In this document: one piece after another, positions 56,964-64,000 of the stretch
Position numbering within the stretch: the stretch's first letter is position 1
Layout of the letters: every line of letters starts with the position of its first letter
Assembly: GCA_900546275.1 (NCBI GenBank)
Contig: URCH01000002.1
Span: 54,236 to 118,235 of the forward strand
Direction of reading: 5' to 3'
Origin: an uncultured Mycoplasmatota bacterium
GTDB lineage: Bacteria; Bacillota_I; Bacilli_A; RF39; UBA660
Length of the DNA: 64,000 nt
Made by a program: the position numbers and the translations under genes
The notes under the pieces: model-generated
The model's database searches: none
What the model saw: the letters and a program-made list of their open reading frames with translations, nothing else
Told to the model about the DNA's origin: nothing

Positions 56964-57716
56964 CTAGTTATTTAAAGGTATAGAAAAATTACTATTTAAT
57001 CCATTAGAATAATAATTTGGAACATTTCCTTGAATCATTTTTATTGCAATAGGTACATTAGTTTCTACATTAACTTCTTTTGTTGATATTGGTAGAATAA
57101 CTTTAAGTGTTAATTTTATATTTACACTTACCTCAAGTAATGCATTGTTTATTCCATAATTTGTTACTTTTGTATTTATTCCACTAAGTACATCTCCAAC
57201 TAGTGTAAATCTAACAGGAATTTTGGGTCCAATATTTGTTAATAAAGAATTGTTAAATACTATTCCACTTGGTATTCTAAATATAATTCCCTTTTTTAAA
57301 TTTTCTTTATCATAATATATTAAAACATCATCACTTGCTTCTAATAAATCTAAATTTCCTTCTTCAAGATTTTTTAAATTCATTTGAACACTGCTTGTCA
57401 CTTTTGTTAACACTTTATTTACAATAGCAGGATTAAAATCTACTGAAGTTATTTCATTATTTTCTTTTTTACTTACTATATATAAATCTTCTATAACTAA
57501 ATCTGTTGCAACATTTTTTTCTATTGCTTTATTTATTATTATACTTGCAAACTTTCTTGACTCAAGGGTAGCATAATCAAATAATATTGGATTTATTCTT
57601 TCGTTTATAATTTTAAATAATAATATAATTATTATAAAAACTAATATAAATGAAAAAATTAATAAATTTATTTTTTTAATTACTATTTTTTTTCTTAGAT
57701 TAATTGTTCTTTTCAT
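56964..57716 (-). CDS. yunB: Sporulation protein YunB
   Basis: 250 residues: basic N-terminus, membrane helix (about 18-38) and an extracytoplasmic domain beginning ERINPILFDYATLESRKFAS and continuing to VPIAIKMIQGNVPNYY. YunB is a sigma-E-dependent mother-cell protein needed for efficient sporulation. Start at 57716 has AGGTGT upstream. No promoter is clear, as expected if sigma E reads it; I could not see a convincing sigma-E box. Confidence 0.87.
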   Translation of the reverse strand: MKRTINLRKKIVIKKINLLIFSFILVFIIIILLFKIINERINPILFDYATLESRKFASIIINKAIEKNVATDLVIEDLYIVSKKENNEITSVDFNPAIVNKVLTKVTSSVQMNLKNLEEGNLDLLEASDDVLIYYDKENLKKGIIFRIPSGIVFNNSLLTNIGPKIPVRFTLVGDVLSGINTKVTNYGINNALLEVSVNIKLTLKVILPISTKEVNVETNVPIAIKMIQGNVPNYYSNGLNSNFSIPLNN

Positions 57717-57782
57717 ATATAACACCTATAAAATTTTATGTATAAATGCGTTAAAATATCTAATAATATAATTGGTGATTAT

Positions 57783-58241
57783 ATGAAAGTTAAAGATATA
57801 ATGAGCAAAAATTTAATTATTTGTTCTAGTGATATAAACGTTATTAATATATCAAATATAATGAAAAAATATAATATAGGTTTTATTCCTATTGAAAAGA
57901 AGAAAAAAATAATTGGAGTTATTACTGATAGAGATATAGTAATTAATATAATTTCAAATAAAGTAAATAACAACTCTAGTATTGAAAGTTATGTAAATAG
58001 TAATATAATTCATATAGAAGAAAATAGTTCTATTGATAAATGTTTAAACATAATGAAAGAAAATAAAGTAAAAAGATTAATTGTTGTTAACAAAGAAAAA
58101 ATTGTTGGTGTTATTTCATTATCTGATATATTAAATTGTTATGATGATTTAGATAAGGTAACCGAGGTTGCTAAAGTAATTTGGTCTACAACTAAAAGTG
58201 ATGACAATTATAAAACAGAAATAGATGAATTTTATTTATAA
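57783..58241 (+). CDS. CBS-domain protein
   Basis: 152 residues with two CBS modules: VKDIMSKNLIICSSD … VITDRDIVIN and IIHIEENSSIDKCLNIMKENKV … GVISLSDIL. Such two-CBS proteins bind adenine nucleotides or (di)nucleotides and resemble YkuL/YhcV of Bacillus. Start at 57783 follows GGTGATTAT and a TATAAT about 14 bases further up, so the leader is short. Target unknown. Confidence 0.85.
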   Translation: MKVKDIMSKNLIICSSDINVINISNIMKKYNIGFIPIEKKKKIIGVITDRDIVINIISNKVNNNSSIESYVNSNIIHIEENSSIDKCLNIMKENKVKRLIVVNKEKIVGVISLSDILNCYDDLDKVTEVAKVIWSTTKSDDNYKTEIDEFYL

Positions 58242-58268
58242 AAAAGGTGGGGATAATCCTCACCTTTT
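58242..58268. terminator. Bidirectional terminator
   Basis: 11-bp stem AAAAGGTGGGG/CCTCACCTTTT with one G·U pair between the convergent CBS and nrdG genes, flanked by A/T runs. Confidence 0.78.
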
Positions 58269-58830
58269 AAACAAATACATAACTACTTTCATGATCTAAA
58301 ATATTATAATTACTTTGTTCATAATATTTTTCTACTAAGCAAACTTTATTTTGAATTAATGAATTTTTAACATCAATAATTCTTTGATTAGAAGAACCTC
58401 TAAATATTAAATCAAGGTTTCTTTCTTCTAAAATAAATTTTCCATCTATTAATACATCAATGTTCTTTAAAAATTCTAAAATAGCTGGTTTCATTTTAGA
58501 AAGTGCTAAAAGTTGTTCAAATGTATAACCAGTGTAACACCAAACATTTAAACCAATTTCTTTAGCAAATTTGGCTATTTCTAAACATTCTTTAGGTTGA
58601 CACATAGGATCGCCCCCCGAGAATGTAATACCATCTTGATTTTTTAATTGAGAAACTTTTTGTTTTATTTCTTCTATATCTATTAATGCACCATCATTGA
58701 AATCATGAGTATCTGGATTATGGCATCCTTTACAGTTATGTGGGCAGCCTTGTGTCCAAATAACTGTTCTAATGCCTTCCCCATCTACTATACTATCTTG
58801 TTGTAAATCTGCTGCTAATCTAATTTTCAT
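58267..58830 (-). CDS. nrdG: Anaerobic ribonucleotide reductase activating protein
   Basis: 187 residues. WTQGCPHNCKGCHNPDTH contains the CxxxCxxC radical-SAM cluster motif (here C-x3-C-x2-C), and TFSGGDPM is the SAM-binding GGD. NrdG uses SAM to make the glycyl radical on NrdD. It lies 1 base after the small glycyl-radical gene, which is its substrate. Confidence 0.93.
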   Translation of the reverse strand: MKIRLAADLQQDSIVDGEGIRTVIWTQGCPHNCKGCHNPDTHDFNDGALIDIEEIKQKVSQLKNQDGITFSGGDPMCQPKECLEIAKFAKEIGLNVWCYTGYTFEQLLALSKMKPAILEFLKNIDVLIDGKFILEERNLDLIFRGSSNQRIIDVKNSLIQNKVCLVEKYYEQSNYNILDHESSYVFV

Positions 58831-58831
58831 A

Positions 58832-59002
58832 TTATGCAGCTTCTTTTTCTTTTTTCATTAACTCTTTTATACCAGTATGTTTAACACGATCATGCTCTTC
58901 TGCTCTTTTACCATTGTTAAAACGTTTAACATCACCTGCTAAATAACCAGTAACTCTTCTAATTCTTTCAAAACCAACGCCTTCGCCTACTATTTTTTCC
59001 AT
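58832..59002 (-). CDS. Stand-alone NrdD glycyl-radical segment (56 aa)
   Basis: 56 residues from ATG at 59002 (AAGGGAG upstream). The sequence FERIRRVTGYLAGDVKRFNN then GKRAEEHDRVKH is the C-terminal glycyl-radical loop of class III ribonucleotide reductase, with Gly19 in RVTGY as the radical residue. In ordinary NrdD this is continuous with the zinc domain; here the large subunit stops after the zinc domain and this segment has its own stop, spacer, ribosome site and start. It must fold back into NrdD for activity, similar in idea to the separate GrcA/YfiD radical domain. Confidence 0.85.
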   Translation of the reverse strand: MEKIVGEGVGFERIRRVTGYLAGDVKRFNNGKRAEEHDRVKHTGIKELMKKEKEAA

Positions 59003-59031
59003 TTTAATATCTCCCTTCAATTTATATTAAT

Positions 59032-61332
59032 TTATTTTTGTATTTTTTCTAGTGGAATACTTTCAAATTCTCTTCTTCCACAACATGGACAAACATCACC
59101 AATTACACCAACATATCCACATACTGGATCTCTATCAACAGGGTGATTTATTGCACCATAACCAATTCCAGATTCTTTCATAAGTCTTATAACACTTTCA
59201 AATGCTTCTAAATTTGAAGCAGTGTTTCCATCTAATTCGATATAAGAAATATGACCGCCATTTGTTAAATAATGGTATGGAGCTTCTTTTTTTATTTTAT
59301 CTGAGATACTTATGTTGTAATAAACTGGAACATGGAAAGAGTTTGTATAATATGCTCTATCTGTTACTCCTTTAATTCTTCCATATATTGCTTTATCAAT
59401 TCCAACAAATCTTCCAGATAAGCCTTCTGCTGGAGTAGCAATTAAAGTAAAGTTCAAATTATATTTTCTTGAATATTCATCAGTTTTATTTCTCATAAAA
59501 TTAATTATTTCAAGCCCTAATTCTTGAGCTTCTTCACTTTCACCATGATGACTTCCAATAAGAGCTTTTAAAGTTTCTGCTAAACCTATGAAACCAATTG
59601 TTAAACTACCATGTTTTAAAATTTTTCTAAGTCTATCAGTTGGTTTTAATTTATCACCATCTGTCCATACTCCTTGTTCTAATAGAAATGGGAAATTATA
59701 ACATCTTTTATTACATTGAATTTCAAATCTTTCTAGTAATTGATCTTTTACTAAATCCATTACATCAGATAGTTCTTGATAGAAAGCTTCCATATCTGCT
59801 TTTTCTCTTTCTTTTAAGCAAATACCATGTTTGATACCAATTCTTGGTAAATTTATAGAAGTAAATGATAAATTTCCACGTCCACCTGTTGTTTCGTTAT
59901 CAGGATCAGTAACGTCACTCATTACTCTAGTACGACATCCCATATATCCAACTTCAGTTCTAAAATCACCTTCTTTATAGAATGGTAAATTATGTGGAGC
60001 ATCCAAAAATGAAAAGTTAGGGAATAATCTTTTTGCAGATACTTTGATTGCTAATTTAAATAAATCATAGTTTTTATCTTCTTTGTTATAGTTAACTCCC
60101 TCTTTTACTTTAAATATAGATACTGGGAATATAGGAGTTTCTCCTTTTCCAAGTCCTTGTTCAGTTGCAAGTAAGAAGTTTTTTATGACCATTCTTCCTT
60201 CTGTAGATGTATCAGTTCCAAAATTTATTGAAGAAAATGGAACTTGAGCTCCTGCTCTTGAATGCATTGTATTTAAATTATGTATAAATGCTTCCATTGC
60301 TTGATATGTAATTCTATCAGTTTTTTGTAAAGCTTTTTCATAACTTTTTCTAAAAAGTCTTTCGATTGCTTTAGATTCTTTATAATAGTTTTTAAACATT
60401 TCTATATCTAAATCAATTGAATTAATTTTATCTACATCTTTTACTATTTTATCTATATTTACAAAGCTAAGTAAATCACTGTAATCTAGTAAATCATAAA
60501 TTTGTTGTTTCAATTGCTTTTTAAATGTTTTTAACACACCAGGTGCCATATAATAATCAAATGCTGGAATTGATTGTCCACCATGTTGATCATTTTGATC
60601 TGATTGAATTGCTATAGCAGCAAGTGCACTATAAGACATAATATCATTAGGACTTCTTAAATGACCATGTCCTGTTGAAAAACCATTTTTAAATAATCTA
60701 TCAAGTTCTATTTGCATACAAGTAGTAGTTCCCATTGGTAAGAAATCCATATCATGAATATGAATTGTTCCATTATCATGAGCTTCAGCAAATTTATGTT
60801 TCATTAAATAAGATTTAGCAAATTCTTTTGAAATTGTACTACCATATTGAAGCATTGTTCCCATTGCAGTATCCCCATCAACATTTGCATTTTCTCTTTT
60901 AGCATCTTCTTCTTTTGCTGATTTTAATCCAAGACCTTCTATTGATTTTAAAAACTTATGTGTTTTCTTTTCATCAAAGAAAAGTTTTCTAGAATTAGCT
61001 CTTCTTTCTCTATATTCTGAAAATGAATCATATACATCTTCATATCCTTTTTTTTGAAGAACATCTTCAATCATATCTTGAATAGTTTCAATTTTAATTT
61101 TTTCTGAATCTTTATATTCTTTTTCGATTCTACCTACAACGGCTTGATATACTTTTTGAATATCTTTTTCAGTATATTTTTTTTCTTTTGATTCTGATAA
61201 TTCCTCATCTACCTCAACACTATCAAATCCTTTTTTAATAGCAAGAGCAATTTTTGAACCATCAAAGTCAACTTTTTTTCCATCCCTTTTTACTACCTTA
61301 ATATTAAGTGTAATATCATCTACATTAGTCAT
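59032..61332 (-). CDS. nrdD: Anaerobic ribonucleoside-triphosphate reductase, large part lacking the glycyl loop
   Basis: 766 residues. An ATP-cone opens the protein (VVKRDGKKVDFDGSKIALAIKKGF), followed by the ten-stranded barrel of class III reductases (GTTTCMQIEL, HSRAGAQVPFSSINFGTD, YMGCRTRVM). The end is DPVCGYVGVIGDVCPCCGRRE and LEKIQK-stop: the zinc site where family members read CPVC … CPGC, with the first Cys replaced by Asp and an extra Cys later. The RVxGY radical motif is absent and encoded by the next gene. ATG at 61332 has AGGAGG 7 bases upstream; a frame open to 61389 covers the promoter. Confidence 0.92.
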   Translation of the reverse strand: MTNVDDITLNIKVVKRDGKKVDFDGSKIALAIKKGFDSVEVDEELSESKEKKYTEKDIQKVYQAVVGRIEKEYKDSEKIKIETIQDMIEDVLQKKGYEDVYDSFSEYRERRANSRKLFFDEKKTHKFLKSIEGLGLKSAKEEDAKRENANVDGDTAMGTMLQYGSTISKEFAKSYLMKHKFAEAHDNGTIHIHDMDFLPMGTTTCMQIELDRLFKNGFSTGHGHLRSPNDIMSYSALAAIAIQSDQNDQHGGQSIPAFDYYMAPGVLKTFKKQLKQQIYDLLDYSDLLSFVNIDKIVKDVDKINSIDLDIEMFKNYYKESKAIERLFRKSYEKALQKTDRITYQAMEAFIHNLNTMHSRAGAQVPFSSINFGTDTSTEGRMVIKNFLLATEQGLGKGETPIFPVSIFKVKEGVNYNKEDKNYDLFKLAIKVSAKRLFPNFSFLDAPHNLPFYKEGDFRTEVGYMGCRTRVMSDVTDPDNETTGGRGNLSFTSINLPRIGIKHGICLKEREKADMEAFYQELSDVMDLVKDQLLERFEIQCNKRCYNFPFLLEQGVWTDGDKLKPTDRLRKILKHGSLTIGFIGLAETLKALIGSHHGESEEAQELGLEIINFMRNKTDEYSRKYNLNFTLIATPAEGLSGRFVGIDKAIYGRIKGVTDRAYYTNSFHVPVYYNISISDKIKKEAPYHYLTNGGHISYIELDGNTASNLEAFESVIRLMKESGIGYGAINHPVDRDPVCGYVGVIGDVCPCCGRREFESIPLEKIQK

Positions 61333-61349
61333 ATAACTTCCTCCTACTT

Positions 61350-61389
61350 TATACAACTTAATTGTATAAAAAAAGAATGTCAAAGTCAA
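61350..61389 (-). promoter_or_regulatory. nrdD promoter with a palindrome over the -10 box
   Basis: TTGACT (61384-61389), 17-base spacer, TACAAT (61361-61366) on the minus strand. The 19-base inverted repeat TATACAACTTAATTGTATA (61350-61368) covers the -10 box and probable start point. It differs from the NrdR-box consensus, so the regulator is unknown. Confidence 0.65.
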
Positions 61390-61678
61390 TAAAAATTCGA
61401 CATTTTTTTCAAACGTTTGTTTGCCTACTTTTAGTAGCCCTTATTTTTCAACATTTTTATAAAAAAAATTATTTTTTTAATTTTACACTTTTTATATTTT
61501 TCAATTTTTTTACATTTTTTTAAAAAATATTTTTTTACATTTTTATTGTTTTTTTGTTTAAAAATAATATAAAACTATTTTTTTGTTAAAAAATTATTTT
61601 TTGTATTTTTTCATTTTTTATATTTTTTCAAATATGAATATTTTGATTTTTTTTGAATAAAATTTAAAAGGTGATATT
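61390..61678. other. Gene-free T-rich region with phased T tracts
   Basis: 289 bases almost entirely of T/A with strong strand bias: runs of 5-8 T recur about every 10-12 bases between 61450 and 61660, often as ACATTTTT or TTTTTCAA. No reading frame. Phased T tracts imply intrinsically bent DNA upstream of both divergent genes. Confidence 0.5.
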
Positions 61679-61711
61679 ATGTTTTCTATCAAAAATTTGA
61701 GATTTAAATGA
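61679..61711 (+). CDS. 10-codon reading frame overlapping the next gene
   Basis: ATG at 61679 has the better ribosome site (AAAAGGTGATATT) and encodes MFSIKNLRFK, ending in TGA that overlaps the ATG at 61708 as ATGA. Either a coupling leader or the true 5' end of the following gene separated by a frameshift. Confidence 0.4.
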   Translation: MFSIKNLRFK

Positions 61712-62103
61712 ATTCAAATTCTAACGATAAAACAAATGAAATTAAATATATAGATTATCAAGTAATTATATCTATTATAAGTATTATTGTTATTATTATT
61801 TCGATTACTTTATTATATAATGAACAAACATATTTAAAAACAAAAAAATATATAATACCACCTAAATCAGCTAGAAATTTATCTATATTTAATAGAAGTT
61901 TGGCACTATTTACTGCAATTGCATTTTTATATATTAATTATCAATTATATACTATTTCAAAAAATGAAAACGAAGACTTAAAGCCTTATAAATTACAAAT
62001 ATCTGCATCTATTTTAACAACTATTGCAGCTTTAATCGTCTTATATGTTTCTGAAACTTCTTCAACTGAAAATATTCCAGATGTAGAAAATCCTATAATA
62101 TAA
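61708..62103 (+). CDS. Hypothetical three-helix membrane protein
   Basis: 131 residues with hydrophobic segments at about 18-37, 66-83 and 100-118 and a polar Asn/Ser/Lys N-terminus; ends in an acidic tail (SSTENIPDVENPII). The ATG at 61708 has no ribosome binding site of its own and depends on the upstream 10-codon frame. No family recognised. A terminator follows. Confidence 0.6.
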   Translation: MNSNSNDKTNEIKYIDYQVIISIISIIVIIISITLLYNEQTYLKTKKYIIPPKSARNLSIFNRSLALFTAIAFLYINYQLYTISKNENEDLKPYKLQISASILTTIAALIVLYVSETSSTENIPDVENPII

Positions 62104-62107
62104 TCAA

Positions 62108-62136
62108 AAAACACTTAATCTTAGGTTAAGTGTTTT
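62108..62136. terminator. Bidirectional terminator
   Basis: 11-bp stem AAAACACTTAA/TTAAGTGTTTT with a 7-base loop between convergent genes. Confidence 0.8.
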
Positions 62137-62142
62137 AATTAT

Positions 62143-64000
62143 TTAATTTTTATTAACGCTTTTTTTTCGTTCAGAATAAATAGCATATCCAAACAATGCT
62201 ATAGAAAGCATACTAACACACACTCCTGATGTAAAACCTCTAGGAATATATTCAAATTCTATAGTATGTTCACCACTATCTAATGTAAGGCCAATAAATG
62301 TATCCATAATAACATCATATTCTACTTGTCTACCATCAATATATATATTCCATCCATTATCTACTGGAATTGAAGTGTATAAAATTTGATTTGAGTCGCT
62401 TACATTTATTTTACCTTTAATATAATTTGTTTTAAATTCTTCGATTTTAAATGAATCATTTGAATTAAGAAGATTTATTTTTTCTTTAAACTCTGTTTCA
62501 TTAAATGTACTAAATACATAATCAGTTATTTTTAAATCATCCTCTAGTAAAATTATTTCTAACGATACTTTATCGCCTTTTTTATAATTACCAAGTTCCA
62601 AAATATTATATCTATAACTATTTTCTTCTTCCGTATCTATTATACTTTCACCATTTAATAATATATCTACTTTTTTATTATAATCAGATGATATATATGC
62701 ATATAATAATCCGTCATATTCTACATTTATATCGAAAGTAATAGATGCATCTCTATTTAAATTAACTTTTTTATATTCTTTATATTTTGTTACTTTTTCA
62801 TTTTGCTTAACATTATTTAAAGTTATATTAAAGTTATTATTTTCAAATACATTTTTATTTGTATTAGTCATAGTATTTAATATTAAATTTTGATTATTAA
62901 AAGGTTCTAACTTACTTAACTTCATATCTAGTACATTACCATCAACCATAAACATAAATGGTAAATAATAATCATTTTTATATAAATTAATATTATTTTC
63001 TGTTTTTAATAATTGATAATAAGGTAACTTTCTTTTTGAAAGTACATATTTTATATTAAATAAACTATTTGTAACTGGTGTAGAACCTAAATAATTTGTT
63101 ATATAAAATCTATTAAATATTCCTAGGTAGTCACCTAACAATTTATTATTTTTTGATTCATATGTAGAACTAAAATGTGATATTCCATTATAATTTAATA
63201 ACATTGGATCATTTGTTGAATAATTAGTTTCACTTTCTAATCTATAAAAACTAGAATCATCTTTTTTTATAGAATTTATTATTTCACTATAATTATTTAC
63301 AAAATCAACATATTCATTTCTTGAAAAATATTTAATATTTACAACAACTAATAAACTATTTATAAACATTTCTATTACTACTAGTATAATTATAAAAATA
63401 TTCAAGTTTTTATTTTTTCTATAATAAAGATATAAAGAATAAATTAATAACAATATAAAAGTTCCAATTATTTTATAAAATGATTGTTGTGTATAAACAA
63501 ATTTATCAACAGCTATAGTTATGATAAATGAAATTACCAAAAACTTAAATAATTTATCTTTATCTATTTTATTTATATTAATATAACTTTTATATGCAAT
63601 TATTAATAAAACAAAGTCAAATATAAAAGAATATCTATATGAAAATCCAGCTGGGTGTTGAAACGTATGCCATATTAAATCTACTGAATAAAAAGTAAAG
63701 CTTATAAAAAATACACTTAATAATATAGCACTAGCCTTCTTTTCTTTATAATCAATTTTTTTATTAATGAAATATAAAAATAAAAGAAAGATCATTATTA
63801 CTGATACATATACAATAGGTGTTCCACCAGACAAATCTGAATTTTTGAATGACCCTAAATAAAATTTAGATAATAAATCAAAAAATGCATATGTTTGTTT
63901 TGGAATAAATTCACTTAAACTACTACTAACTTTGCCTGTTAAAAGAGAAAATATTGAAGGGATAATTATAATAGCAGTTACCCCTACTGATAATAAAGTA
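62143..64000 (-). CDS. YfhO-family membrane protein, 5' part outside the window
   Basis: The frame is open from the right edge to 62143, about 618 residues. The visible part has membrane helices followed by a large outer domain and a final C-terminal helix. HPAGFSYRYSFIF, LLNYNGISHFSS and VPVDNGWNIYIDGR-like IPVDNGWNIYIDGRQVEYD are typical of the YfhO (GT-C fold) family, which in Bacillus and Listeria helps glycosylate lipoteichoic acid. The N-terminal third, with the GT-C catalytic loop, lies beyond the window. Confidence 0.88.
   Translation of the reverse strand, partial: TLLSVGVTAIIIIPSIFSLLTGKVSSSLSEFIPKQTYAFFDLLSKFYLGSFKNSDLSGGTPIVYVSVIMIFLLFLYFINKKIDYKEKKASAILLSVFFISFTFYSVDLIWHTFQHPAGFSYRYSFIFDFVLLIIAYKSYININKIDKDKLFKFLVISFIITIAVDKFVYTQQSFYKIIGTFILLLIYSLYLYYRKNKNLNIFIIILVVIEMFINSLLVVVNIKYFSRNEYVDFVNNYSEIINSIKKDDSSFYRLESETNYSTNDPMLLNYNGISHFSSTYESKNNKLLGDYLGIFNRFYITNYLGSTPVTNSLFNIKYVLSKRKLPYYQLLKTENNINLYKNDYYLPFMFMVDGNVLDMKLSKLEPFNNQNLILNTMTNTNKNVFENNNFNITLNNVKQNEKVTKYKEYKKVNLNRDASITFDINVEYDGLLYAYISSDYNKKVDILLNGESIIDTEEENSYRYNILELGNYKKGDKVSLEIILLEDDLKITDYVFSTFNETEFKEKINLLNSNDSFKIEEFKTNYIKGKINVSDSNQILYTSIPVDNGWNIYIDGRQVEYDVIMDTFIGLTLDSGEHTIEFEYIPRGFTSGVCVSMLSIALFGYAIYSERKKSVNKN

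Overview
This window is chromosomal DNA of a very AT-rich, spore-forming Firmicute. The dcw start mraZ-rsmH-ftsL-pbpB, the spoIIGA-sigE pair, yunB, yutD, recX, dnaB-dnaI, the T-box leader and the Gram-positive promoters and GGAGG/GGTGA ribosome binding sites all point to class Bacilli. The small, AT-rich, gut-type gene content (anaerobic NrdD/NrdG, acetate kinase, remnants of IS605 and of a gut adhesin) suggests an uncultured intestinal lineage near Erysipelotrichales/RF39. TGA is used as a stop (spoIIGA, ttcA-like gene), so the mycoplasma code does not apply. Most genes lie on the minus strand.

Layout. 1-7.4 kb: uppS (cut by the window edge), a TtcA-like tRNA thiolase, a zinc-ribbon membrane protein, spoIIGA-sigE and the division operon headed by mraZ with its own operator. 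7.45-11.2 kb: two tiny YjcZ-like spore peptides, prsA, recX, rpoZ, deoA/pdp. 11.3-18.5 kb: an accessory region with a frameshifted orphan gene, then a Tn4451-like mobilizable element (NatAB-type ABC exporter, Mob/Pre relaxase, large serine recombinase with a leader-peptide/attenuator region) ending beside tRNA-Gly, with tRNA-Gly-like repeats at both ends. 18.6-26.6 kb: RDD protein, a dead adhesin, ZIP transporter, DedA, and an unusual operon of two MurT-like/GatD-like pairs plus an ATP-grasp enzyme, in which both GatD-like proteins lack the glutaminase Cys and His. 26.7-36 kb: T-box-controlled dut-thrS, RNB nuclease, dnaI, dnaB, yebC, rnc, yidD and a ZnuA-like lipoprotein. 36-50.5 kb: ftsK, ruvAB with a nucleotidase, a fossil TnpB with IS605/omegaRNA-like end, a pilin-like protein, fmt, CPBP protease, slipin-NfeD, tRNA-Lys, ddl, a frameshifted murF, a hydrolase. 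50.5-64 kb: nrnA, ackA, phosphoglycerate-mutase family protein, lysS, dusB, yutD, yunB, a CBS protein, nrdG, a split nrdD, a membrane protein and a YfhO-family protein running off the right edge.

Most interesting points: (i) the paired MurT/GatD-like operon with inactivated amidotransferase subunits; (ii) class III ribonucleotide reductase whose glycyl-radical segment is a separate 56-residue gene; (iii) the mobile element, its tRNA-like ends and its attenuator. Several genes (11.3, 30.7 and 49.4 kb) are interrupted by single-base frameshifts, which may be assembly errors, decay or slippage-rescued genes.
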